From Oryza sativa Japonica Group (Eukaryota > Streptophyta > Magnoliopsida > Poales > Poaceae), in NCBI RefSeq assembly GCF_034140825.1, contig NC_089037.1:36795001-36859000 (forward strand): a stretch of DNA of 64,000 nt, written 5' to 3'. The notes under the pieces are model-generated. The model searched no databases. It saw only the letters and a program-made list of their open reading frames with translations, and had not been told where the DNA came from. The translations under genes were made by a program, and so were the position numbers. This document shows, one piece after another, positions 36,201 through 45,316 of the stretch. Each line of letters opens with the position of its first letter. Position 1 is the first letter of the stretch.

Positions 36201-37566
36201 TTTCCCCCATTTTAATCAAGCAATACTTGCAGTAGAAAGTTCCTTATTCTCACCTTCTATAAGTTGTAGCTACTCCAACCAGCAGCAGCTACACAGGCAC
36301 CAAATCCTCCCTTTTCCTTTCAACAGCAACAGCACAAGCACCTCACCTCCTCTCTGTCTCCTCCCTTTTTTTGTTTTTTCCTTTCAACAGCACAAGCACC
36401 ACCGTCGCACAGCTCTTCTCTGTCTCCTCTCACAGCACAAGTACCAAATCCAAGCAGCAGCAACAGCACAAGCACACTTACTCACTCCTTCCTTCACAAG
36501 CACAAGCACACCTAGCACTGCAACCCTGCTCCCTCCTTCACACCGGCCGCACTGCAGCAGCCGTCGCCGTCTCCGGCGTCGACGTGGCCTCTCCGCCTCA
36601 ACCGTCGACGCCGCCGCTCCGCCTCAGCAGTCGACGGGTGCAGCACTCTTCCGCTCACAGCGCCGCCGCCACACGTCCTCCCCAACACCAGCGTCTCCCT
36701 CCTCGACGAGCTCCGGCGAGGCTAGGGTTTAGCCATCGCCAGTCACTAGCCGGTTGGCTCTGATACCATGAAGTCTTGTGATTTTTTCTCTGGAAGCTTC
36801 ACTTTCTCTATTGCCATTCTCACTTACATATACATGGGATGGGCCCTCTTCAATAGATGGGCCAGCACACAAGACACACACACATAACTAGTCTATTTAC
36901 AGCCCAACACTTCTTATTACAGGATAATCATCATATGAATAGAGTTGTACGCACACACCTATGCACACCAACACACACCACAATCACCACCATCTTGCTG
37001 CATTTGTCCTCGAGCTCGCTTGCTGCCGGTGCCCTCTAGGCTCCAGCTTGAGCTCAGCTGCTGCTGTGACCTCAAGCTCTCCCGCTTCCTGCCTTCTCCC
37101 AAGCGGGTAGTGCCACAGGTCTGCAATAGAGCTGGCCGCCGATCTCTAGCACATGGAAGAAGGGGAGGGGAGGGGGCAGAAAGAAAGGTAGAAGGGGGTA
37201 ATGTGTGGTAGAGATTTATTTCGCGAACGCTTTTTTTTTTCGCGAACGCGGTAGAGATTTAACTGTGGTTTAACAGAATGCTATATGAGAACTGTGATAA
37301 CTTTCAGTGCTATATCAAAGTGAACCATAATCTTCGGGTGCTATAAAACTAAAATGATGGCACCGAACCAAGTTTGCCTTTGTTTGTTTGTTTTATGTGA
37401 ATTGTTTCTATGGATGCAGGTTCATAGGGAGGCAGCTGGAACAACATCACTGAATGATGCACGATTTGATGATCCCGTGGCTGCTGCAGAAGAGGCCGCA
37501 TTCTGCAAGGCCTGCGCAAGGTTTGGCTTTGGTCTGTATCTTTACCACGAAGACGAGACTCCGTAG
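30210..37566 (+). CDS. RAD52-like plastid/organelle DNA-binding protein (RAD52-2 / ODB type)
   Basis: Four exons (30210-30511, 30740-30777, 31520-31611, 37420-37566) with GT/AG borders give 192 aa. Residues 1-45 are a plastid-type transit peptide (MEATTSSLLVRPVDTRL, then Ala/Arg-rich). The conserved part reads NYVVVPLDAAPSGITRPLVE, LNKRVPDTV, IPWYHANRMLSFYAPGWCGE, VTVIYRVTVRGTDGEVHREA and AFCKACARFGFGLYLY, the plant RAD52-like family, which corresponds to the N-terminal single-strand DNA-binding/annealing part of RAD52. Arabidopsis members act in organellar or nuclear homologous recombination. Intron 3 is 5.8 kb because a copia element sits in it; without that element and its duplication it would be 531 bp. 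A minisatellite fills intron 2. Confidence 0.92.
30926..31259. repeat. Minisatellite in RAD52-like intron 2
   Basis: About six units of 54-60 bp built from GTAGTGTGTGTTGTACACAT, AACCTGCATATGCAGCTTCC and AGGATGCTGAATAA. Units are imperfect and one carries an insertion. Each unit contains the near-palindromes GTGTTGTACACA and GCATATGC. Confidence 0.85.
31638..31778 (-). repeat. 3' LTR of the copia element
   Basis: 141 bp, downstream LTR in element orientation, immediately preceded by the polypurine tract. Near-identical to the other LTR at 36769-36909. Confidence 0.95.
31786..36219 (-). CDS. Copia gag-pol polyprotein
   Basis: One frame of 1477 codons with domains in Ty1/copia order. The gag part is at about 1-330 with a zinc-knuckle region near 270. 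The aspartic protease (WILDSGASRHVTG) is near 370. The integrase has its His/Cys region near 500-560 and its core with FVTFIDCYSRMTWLYLM and FIRTDNGGEY. The reverse transcriptase starts near 960 and has LDVKNAFLHRDL and VYVDDMIITG. RNase H is near the C-terminus (YCDADWASCLDDRRSTSGYC, STAEAEYRAMA). Integrase before reverse transcriptase distinguishes copia from gypsy. The frame looks whole. Confidence 0.95.
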   Translation of the reverse strand: MIKMGENQGLEQVMGKLVEMLAKKFNEAPTTSSAVVPHTESVQKIELMQNDIKLEGVKNYLSWSRRALLILKTKGLEGYVTGEIKEPENISSVEWKTWSTTNSLVVAWLLTSLIPAIATTVETISSASEMWKTLTNLYSGEGNVMLMVEAQEKISVLRQGERSVAEYVAELKHLWSDLDHYDPLGLEHPDCIAKMRKWIERRRVIEFLKGLNSEFEGRRDAMFHQTTLPSLDEAIAAMAQEELKKKVLPSATPSSPSPTYVVAQSKETRECFNCGEMGHLIRDYRAPRKPSYGRGRFGDRGGARGGRGYAGRGNRGRGYEYRSDHRANVVTLEESCSGSTNVDVANLVHSSSGNSNQAFMSINSSHSNWILDSGASRHVTGMCGEFASYKPYPFTRKETIQTADGTSCPVKGEGTVQCTPSITLSSVLYVPSFPVNLVSISSLVDHMNCRVSLDRENCLIQERETGKKLGIGVRRDGLWYLDRKETSEDVCLALMAPTSEEEAKVLLLHCRLGHISFETMSKMFPAELSRVDKHKLVCDACEYGKHTRTSYVSRGLRSMLPFMLIHSDVWTSPVVSMSGMKYFVTFIDCYSRMTWLYLMRHKDEVLKCFLNFYAYIKNHFNARVQFIRTDNGGEYINNEFSSFLSSEGILHQTSCPDTPPQNGVAERKNRHLLETARSLMYAMNVPKFLWSEAVMTATYLINRTPSRILGMKTPCEMIFGKNEFVVPPKVFGCTCFVRDHRPSIGKLDPRAVKCIFVGYSSGQKGYKCWSPSERRTFVSMDVTFRESVPFYGEKTDLSSLFIDLDDSTSGHDGHQMKDEILGPKGDEQPKKEKLVVGSIPCPMGGPVAQEQEWRKPHEEKNLQVYTRRTRCPVIQQVEEDNQVEEDVSREQGSLESGGEEEEVREESDLPIAIRKSVRSNAGKPPLRYGFEAQDEGDDENNISNYVSYDSLSSTYKAFIASLDSVQIPKDWREAKQDPRWHQAMLDELEALEKNKTWDLVPFPKGKKIVNCKWVYTVKQNPDGKVERYKARLVAKGYSQTYGIDYDETFAPVAKMSTVRTLISCAANFDWPLHQLDVKNAFLHRDLQEEVYMDVPPGFATSQTKGKVLRLKKSLYGLKQSPRAWFDRFRRAMCAMDYKQCNGDHTVFYHHSGDHITILAVYVDDMIITGNDCLEITRLKRNLSKEFEVKDLGQLRYFLGIEIARSPRGIVISQRKYVLDLLSETGMLGCCPVSTPIDQNHKLCAESGDPVNRERYQRLVGRLIYLCHTRPDITYAVSMVSRYMHDPRSSHMEAVYRILRYLKGSPGKGLWFKKNGHLKIEGYCDADWASCLDDRRSTSGYCVYVGGNLVSWRSKKQSVVSRSTAEAEYRAMAASLSELLWLRNLLVELKILGNTPMKLLCDNKSAINIANNPVQHDRTKHVEIDRFFIKEKLDEGVLELGFVTSGGQVADCLTKGLGVKECNCSCDKMGMIDIYHPS
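36769..36909 (-). repeat. 5' LTR of the copia element
   Basis: 141 bp, upstream LTR in element orientation, adjoining the tRNA-Met primer-binding site. Any transcription from it runs antisense to the host gene. Confidence 0.95.
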
Positions 37567-39252
37567 GGAAGTGGCGCAGCATCCACTTCATAAGTTCTGC
37601 GTTGGTTCTCGCCTGATTTGGTTCAAAAGGCTGTGGTTGATCCATCTCTCTGTTTATCAAGGTTTTCAGTCTGTATCAGGAGTTGAAGTATCATTCATAC
37701 TGGAATTCTCTTTATCTTCTGAACCTCTTTTCTTGTAGATACGAGTCAATGAGGCCCCGTCTGCCACTTCTTTCCTTTTTGGCACTGTTATAAAGAGCAA
37801 ATACACGAGTACTCCTACGGTTCTGGTTCCATAATTTTTGATGTTTTGAACAACAACACGTGTTTAGACGTGAGGCATGGTAATAGTTTAAGACTAATCT
37901 ATACATTGTGTTCTAATATCTTTAAACTATATAGTTATTAATAGTTAAAGTTTTTATTGTCTGATCTAAACTTTTTCAAAACGTCAAGAGTTATGAAGCC
38001 GGAGGGAGTAATGTGCAATAGATTAAGGCTACATAAAATCCATGAACCACAGTTAAGTTCCTTGGCGCTTGATATAGATTTAATGGATGTTCAGTGTGTT
38101 GCTACAATCAATTTCGAGGCACTTACATGTTACTCCATCTGTTTCACAATGTAAGTCATTCTAGCATTTTCCATATTCATATTAATGTTAATGAATCTAT
38201 CTAGATTTATTAACATCAATATGAATGTAGAAAATGCTAGAATGACTTACATTATGAAACGGAGGAAGTACTAAATTTTGATAGTGTTAGATGTGTTTGG
38301 TTACCAAACTTTAGAGCTTATAAGAGAAGAAACTTTCAAAAATACCAAAATTTGAAAGAGCGATCATGGCAAGAGAATGCTTAATTTGTTGTTCTACCAA
38401 AATCGGATAAAAAATGGACAAAGTCTTGCACAAGTTGAACAATCCTTAACGCCTTAGGCTCCGTTTGAAATAGATTGCTGAGAGGATTGTTGCTACGGAT
38501 TATCTATTTAATTATATAAATATAAATTAAATTAAATGTTTTAATAAATAAACCTAAGATGTGCAAGCAATATGGTTGAAGAGATTCTTTTAAGAAAAAA
38601 ATAATTTTAATCATGAAGCAAATAAGCCGTTTAAACAAGTAGTAGTATGGGCATGTTTTGATCAATTTGTTGTGGCAAAAGTTTTGGCATTGAAAATTTG
38701 CTAGTTGGTGTTTAGATGCATGGTAAAGTTTTATCATTTTATTAGTAAAGTGAGAGAGAGCACGGCTCCCAACGCACTTTTTTGGTAAAATTTGCTACTC
38801 TATATTTCTAAATAACAAATGCCAAATTGACAACTTTTACTATTTGTTATTTTGGAGGAACTAATGTAAGATTTTTAATTGTGGCGTTACAAATGTCTGT
38901 GACTTGTGAAAGCATTTGATAATCACGTTGTAAACACGGATCATCGGGAATCACAAGCTTAAACCAGAGCTGCAACTCCAACGAAATTCATGAGTGAACG
39001 GAGCACGGACACAAGAATTTCTTGGCCCTGTGCCGTGCGCCCGCGTGCACCCGTGCAGGCAGCAGCATACTCCTACAGTATATACAGAGGCAGAGGCAAG
39101 CGAGAGGCGAGCGAGCGTGCGGCGCGGCGCGAGTGCGCGACGCGACTATTGGCAGACCAGGGTCTGTGTCCACCCCTGGTCGGTACACGCGCCGCTTCTC
39201 CCCTCCTCTCTTCCTTCCTCGACCCGCCCGCCCGCCTGCTCGCTCGCCGGCC
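37567..39252. other. Intergenic with one MITE
   Basis: It includes the RAD52-like 3' UTR, a Stowaway-like element at 38133-38268, AT-rich sequence, and a GC-rich 5' region before the WD40 gene. No further gene is supported. Confidence 0.5.
38133..38268. mobile_element. Stowaway-like MITE
   Basis: The left arm CTCCATCTGTTTCACAATGT and the right arm (reverse complement CTTCCTCCGTTTCATAATGT) both continue AAGTCATTCTAGCATTTTC. TA dinucleotides flank both ends. About 136 bp, forming a nearly complete hairpin, typical of Tc1/mariner-derived MITEs in grasses. Confidence 0.8.
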
Positions 39253-42200
39253 ATGGGCGATCCCCCGGCGCTGAAGAGGCCCAAGCTCGAGAAGGACGAC
39301 TACGAATCCGCCTACTGGCCCCGCCCCGCCGCCTCCAATGCCTCCTCCGCATCCAAACCCCCCCAATCCTCTTCCTCCGCCACCGCCACCGCCGCCACGC
39401 AGGAGGATGAGGAGGATGACATCGCGGAGGAGGCGGTCCTCGCCCTCATCGCCCACCGCGAGCGGGACGTCGAGCGCTGCAAGCTCAAGCTCTCGCACTA
39501 CCAGTCCCTGGTACTCCCCCCCCCCCCTTTCCCCTGCTATTTTGTCTGATAAATGTTGCGATCTTGATCGATTCTCATGGTTCCCGGTACGCCGCCGTAG
39601 CTGGACACCGCGGAGAAGAAGCTCGCCGAGGCGCAAGATCGGCTCGCCCGGTATCGAGATCGCAAGCCGCCTCCGCCGCCGACCCATAGGGACCCCAAGC
39701 CGTCGCTGCCACCGACGACGACCCAGAGGGACCCCAAGCCATCTCCTCCACAGCACAAGGCGCCGGAGCGGCCGCAGCTTGTCATCCCGGGGGCAAACAA
39801 CCGGCCACCCCCGCGCCCAGAGCCCATGCCTGGGTTGAAGAAGACCGCCGCTCCATCATCCTCCTCCGCATCCGTGCCGCCGGAGCGGCCCAGGGCACTG
39901 GAGAAGAAGCCCAAGCTTAAGATCGGTACTTTCTTTTGATTTTCCTCTTTAGGAGAACCACTACCATGATGAAATTATTTCCTCAGATGTGCTCATACAT
40001 CAGGCTGCGTTTTTCTCTTTACAGAACAGAAGGAGCATCAGAACTTGATTCAGAGCGTGAAGAAATCATCTGCAACGGTGCTTAGGTTCTATGGCGGTAC
40101 CGTAATCTGTAGCCAACACAAGAGGAAGCTTAGGTGTCTTGAGCTATGCCCTGTCAATGATCAGCTTGTTGCTACTAGGTATGTTTCATGGGCTGTTTAA
40201 TGTATGCCATCAATGCAACTGATTACGGATTAGAGGTTAGCGATGCCAAGTTCTCCGCAAAATAATGATATTCCATAACAATTCAGTCAAATTTCTTGTT
40301 AATTTGGAAAGAACGACGGATGGAACATGCACAGAGAACCAATATCTGTTGTGGTTGTCTGGTTGGCTTCCGCATTGTTCATCCTATCAGTTTTATCACC
40401 CGGAAGTCCAGAATTTTAAAATTTGACAGCCGTACACGCACTTGTTGAATTGTTATTATTTTCAATACAGAGCAATCTTCTATTGGGTCATAACTTCTTG
40501 CTTGCGTTCCTGCATGAGTGAATCTAAAATTGGACTCTTGCATTGATGCAATCTTATATTTAGCTGATCTTCCATTTTCCATCAGTTTTGAATGAAATCT
40601 CTAGCTGACCTTTCATGTTCCATCAGTTTCCAGTTGTGTTTCATGCTCCATCAACTGTTTCTATCTATTTATTTCTTCTTTTCGAACATACAAGTATGAA
40701 GCATTTTCCGTGCACAGTCATGTTTTGTACATATGTCTTTGGTTGGGTGTTTGCCAACAACCAAAGAATTGGTTGTTGACGTTACATCCTAATGAACTAA
40801 CAAGCTATCAAAGTTACAGTCTGTTTGAGGTTGGTAAGTCCAAACAACTAACAGTACCGATCTTTTAAAAGGATAGCTACACAACTATCTGGATAGTATG
40901 AACATGGAATGGAATTGTTTCAGTGCAGGATGCCAGCAATGATGTGTTTGTAGATTAGGAGTTCCGAGTGATATACTATCTGTTTAGACGGATATGCTTA
41001 GCTAAATGGTGGCCTTTTTTTGTGTGTGTGTTGATCTCCAGTCACCTATGAACTGTGGTAGATTTAATTTAATCGCCATAGCTTGTTTCCTTACCTTTTC
41101 TCTTTTAAGAACTTTAATCTTACACATTCTTGTGATGCAGTGCATTGGATGGAATTGTTACTCTGTGGCAAGTGCAGCCAAAAGGGTAGGCCTCATATTA
41201 CTCATTTCTTATCATACTGTAGTTTAAGTTGCTATTGACTGACTTTGCTGCGAATAGGAGCTCTAGGCAATGTTTTTACTCCATGGTTATTTTGGCATGA
41301 GGCCTGAAAGTTCATTCATGTGATTGGCATCGGAAATGTGGATTTAATCTTTGTTTATGAAGCACATATTGTGAAAGCATACTTAAAACCCACCTTAGCA
41401 CTTATGTATTCCTTTTTTGCATTGCCTCATGAAGCATATATTGTGAAATCATATTTAAAAACCCACCTTAGCACTTACATATTTTTGTTACCTCACACAA
41501 AAGCCAAGTTAATTGGTAAATCCTCTCACTTTTCCTTTTTTTTTTTTTTTGCATTGCCTTGCCTGATGCAACTTCACAATGCTGAGATGTTAAACACAGC
41601 AACTTAAGCAACATAAGAAAAACTCTCTGGTTCGATGGAAAACCTGTAATTGCAACACAGTAAGTGGCTGTAAAAGAATATGCCAACACTTCTACCAAGT
41701 GACATTTTTAACACTGATATGACCAAATCCCCCAAACAGTTGGCTTATGAATTTAAGCAAATTATAATACCTAACTTAAACATGGTGTGGCGTATGGACA
41801 TTGAAGTCATGACTTCATACACTACTGTTGGCACTAAATGACTTCTTGCTTCCTGAATCTCATTGGACATGTAGCAAAAAAAAACTCTTATGTGGAGATA
41901 TAAAACTAGAAATTGATGTAGAAACTATAGTGATAATCCTACCATAACCACATTTTTTTGTCCATTTGGTTTTAAGCATGATTTTACAATCACATATATT
42001 TTACTTGCAGACCCGTCATCTCCTTGCTCAGCACAACAGATTGCTTTTCTCCTAAGCATAGGTGGCCTGAAGATGTAGCTTGGCATCCACATGGTGAATT
42101 AATTTTTGCTGTGTACAGTGCTGATAACGGCGACTCTCAAGTTTCAGTGATGAATCGCAACTTATCAGGACAAGTAAGAACTCCGCTAGAAGTAGCTCAC

Positions 42201-43782
42201 TTCTTCACATCCCATTGCAAGGTTTTCTCCATGCGACGAGAAAAGTCATTAGTTGTTATAATCCAACTAAATTGGTTCCACCGACAGTATAGTTGCATGA
42301 AGTACTATCAGTTTAGCTTAACTTGAATGTGCAAACTGATAAAAAAAATATAATGACACCTGAATGATTTTCCTGGTGGCATTCTATCTGCAAATTTGAT
42401 TCTGAACGTCTAATCATCTTAAACCAGGTTATCACACGATAGGAACTAGAGAGGTAGTCTTTTAAGTTATTCATGTAATCATGCTCAGAGCTTCACCTCT
42501 TAACATGCAACTTATTGCCAGCTAAATTTGTACTGTTTTTGGTGCTTGATCCTATCATGATTGGCTGCTGATACTTTCTTCATTGTATTAACAGTAGCAT
42601 CACATTAAATCTTTCTAAATGATCACACAAAAGTCATAAATCATTTGACTATCTTGTGCTATTTCCCCCGGGCAAGGATGCATCAAGGGCTACTGTAATG
42701 TGTTCATGTCAATTTGAAATACTGAGGAATCCATCATAATTGTTTTTAGGGTACCTTTTTCTTAAGAGTAACACATGACTGTGTGTATTGGATCATTACT
42801 AAAAGGTGTTTCTTTAACTAATCCCCTGAAACAGAAGAAAGTTAGTTTTCTACCAGTGAAGCCTCATACCAAGGGAATTATTAACAACATAAATTTCATG
42901 CCATGGTCTGATGTATGCTTTGTGACTGGTGGAAGTGACCATGCTGTCATACTTTGGCAAGAAAAAGATGATTCATGGAACCACAAGAAAGTGCACAAGG
43001 ATTTGCATTCTTCTGCTGTCATGGGTGTTGCTGGATTACAGCAGAAAAGTACAATATTATCAGTTGGCAGTGACAAGAGGATTATATCATTTGATCTGGC
43101 AGCTGGAAGGACAGAGTCCAAGAACCTAATTGATTACAAATGCATGAGTGTATTACCAAATCCATGTGATTTCAACTTGTACATGGTGCAAACAGCGTAA
43201 GTAAAAACTCAAATGCTATTTCTGTGTTACTGGTTGGTTGGGTTTCGTTTTACATATCAGCGGAAGTAAAAATGCTGATAAACTAGCATGTGATAGTCCT
43301 AGCATTCCAGTTAGAGCTCAAGCTCCTGTTTTAGTCAAATCTATCAACTGAAATCATGTAATTATCATGTTCTTATGTCGAGTCATTTCCTGTATGTCCT
43401 TTTGATGCTTGTGCTGCATTTCTGAAACCTTGTATGTGCGTTTCTTTCTTGTTTCCCTTACAGGGCACCAGGCAGGCAGCTTCGGTTGTTTGACGTTAGG
43501 CTTAGGCAGACTGAAGTTCATACACTCGGTTGGAAACAAGAGAGCAGCGAGTCTCAGTCAGCTCTTATAAACCAGTCATGGTCTCCTGATGGTTGGTACT
43601 TATCATCTGGCTCTGCGGACCCTATGATCCACATCTTTGACATCAGGCACAATGGGCAGAATCCCTGCCAGTCAGTTCAAGCGCACCAGAAGCGAGTTTT
43701 TAAGGCCCTTTGGCACCGAACGGCCCCAGTTCTGACCTCTATATCATCGGACCTTAACATTGGAATCCACAAATATTCATGA
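39253..43782 (+). CDS. WD40-repeat protein with N-terminal coiled segment
   Basis: Seven exons (39253-39510, 39601-39925, 40025-40178, 41141-41185, 42011-42173, 42835-43196, 43464-43782) give 541 aa. It opens MGDPPALKRPKLEKDDYESA with a basic nuclear-signal-like KRPK. An acidic stretch (EDEEDDIAEE) is followed by a helical heptad-like segment (residues about 60-110, LDTAEKKLAEAQDRLARY), then a Pro-rich linker. The C-terminal 330 residues form WD40 blades, for example LVATSALDGIVTLWQ, CFVTGGSDHAVILWQ, TILSVGSDKRIISFD and YLSSGSADPMIHIFDIRH. Such proteins are scaffolds; the conserved plant family is clear but I cannot name this member or its partners. The protein is probably nuclear. Confidence 0.88.
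41357..41496. repeat. Two-copy tandem repeat of about 70 bp in a WD40 gene intron
   Basis: GAAGCACATATTGTGAAAGC...AAACCCACCTTAGCACTTA recurs as GAAGCATATATTGTGAAATC...AAACCCACCTTAGCACTTA directly downstream. Small diverged duplication with no coding content. Confidence 0.75.
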
Positions 43783-45149
43783 GAGAACTATCTTTCCGGT
43801 GCCATTTTTGATGCAATGGAGAGGCAAACCTTTTTGTAGGGAAGTAGAACTCTCAGAGAATCAAGTCATAGGAATTTTGTTTGTTCACATATTGCGCATC
43901 AGTAGAGTTCCAAATGGAGAGACTTAGCCTACTAGCCGCTTGGCTTCCAACATTGCTTCTTTTACTTGCAACATGTGCAATTTTTGAGCTACTGTGCATG
44001 CTTAGCCATGAGCTTTCCAATCAGCCATTGTTGCCTTGTTGGAGTGATACTCCGAGGAGTCCCCATCTGAATGTTTTGCTCCTGTTATTACTTGTGCAAA
44101 CTAGATGGGGGAATCCCATCCCATATATGTTGAAAGAAAGCTACTGTTTCATGATGTCTGTGTTGGCTGTAAGTTGGAAATGATGATATCAAGTGAAAGG
44201 AACCAAACTGTTCTGTGGTCTGAATATCTTTGTGTGTACTGACTTGTCCAAAGCTTGGCAGTTGGCACTTGCCCACTTGCCCAACTACGTTGGCAAAGTC
44301 TAGTAGTTCCTATGTGATGTGCTGACTAGGCTGACACGTCGTCCGTTGTTTAGTTTGATGTGGCACATCATATGCCTCTTGACATTCATTTTCTTTCAGT
44401 CAGTCGCCAAATGCTACCTTACAGATATACAGTACTGGGCATCCAAGTATGACATGTTGGCTGAAGATGTAGAAAATATTTTGAGTTAATTTTCACAAAG
44501 AAAACACACCCATTGAAAGCTCTTTCAAATTGACTGAATTTAAGTGAAATCACAATAATCTGATTTGGGACATGCAAGATGTACTTGTCACTGGACAGAA
44601 ACCAAATCTTGTCGCATTAGCAACCAATGCATTTGTAAGAGAAGCAATTCCATCCACACATTTGTTATCGACATCCCTATCTGACACCTATCTCTCCTGG
44701 ATTCTCCATGCTTTCTTTCGACCTTGCATGGCATGCAAGCATGGCACCTCTCTCCCCCACCAATCTACTAACAAAGTTGCTCTCAAGATACTATGCACCA
44801 CACCCTACGGAATGAATGAAAATTCTAGAACAACTTAACCATCAACTACCTACTGTCTTACACATAATCACTATCAACTAAACACTTAAATACATCTCAT
44901 CAATGCAATACTTAGACTGATTTTTGCCGGGTCAATACTTGGGACTGATTAACAAGATAACTGAAACTATGTATTTATGCAACAACATTTTTTTCTTTAA
45001 AAGAAAAACTAGAGCAATACTGTATTTGCCACTGCTGTTTGTAGTCACAAGAAACACTAATTTGCAGGAGAGAGTAATCGATGTGTACAAATTGCAGTCA
45101 CCCAATTAAGTTAAGCGTTTGATCGATGTGCGGTGTCTGTGTCCCTGGC
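43783..45149. other. Intergenic, no gene seen
   Basis: WD40 gene 3' UTR and AT-rich spacer up to the promoter of the ankyrin gene. Frames at 43881-44183 and 44572-44838 show no family resemblance. Confidence 0.5.
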
Positions 45150-45157
45150 TATATAAA
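45150..45157 (+). promoter_or_regulatory. TATA box of the AKR2-like gene
   Basis: TATATAAA lies 167 bases upstream of the ATG at 45317, predicting a start site near 45182. Confidence 0.65.
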
Positions 45158-45316
45158 CCGGCAGGCGAAAAATACACCGGGAAACCAAGCCTCTGGTTGG
45201 TCGCACTCACTCACTCGCATCCTCTCCTCTCAAATACTCCTCCACCTTATCATCATCACCACCACTAACAACAACGCCACTGCCTGAACCAAGAACACTG
45301 CCCTCCTCCACACGAC

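Larger units (their letters stand above)
31638..36909 (-). mobile_element. Ty1/copia LTR retrotransposon, looks whole
   Basis: 5272-bp element on the minus strand. LTRs of 141 bp (31638-31778 and 36769-36909) begin TG and end CA and differ at one site. The 5-bp target duplication CTTCT flanks it (31633-31637 and 36910-36914). In element order after the 5' LTR comes a primer-binding site starting TGGTATCAGAGCC, matching initiator tRNA-Met, then a leader of about 550 bp, one long gag-pol frame, and a polypurine tract (TTGAGGGGGAG) beside the 3' LTR. One difference in 141 bp suggests insertion within roughly the last few hundred thousand years. It lies antisense within intron 3 of the RAD52-like gene. 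Confidence 0.97.

Noticed and set aside
36073-36763. 219-codon Ser/His/Gln-rich plus-strand frame near the copia leader
   Set aside because: It lies antisense to the element's leader and gag start and is low-complexity; it is explained by the element.
39022-39914. Several 120-230-codon frames on both strands around the WD40 first two exons
   Set aside because: Arg/Pro/Gly-rich shadows. The frame from 39253 splices cleanly into the WD40 part.
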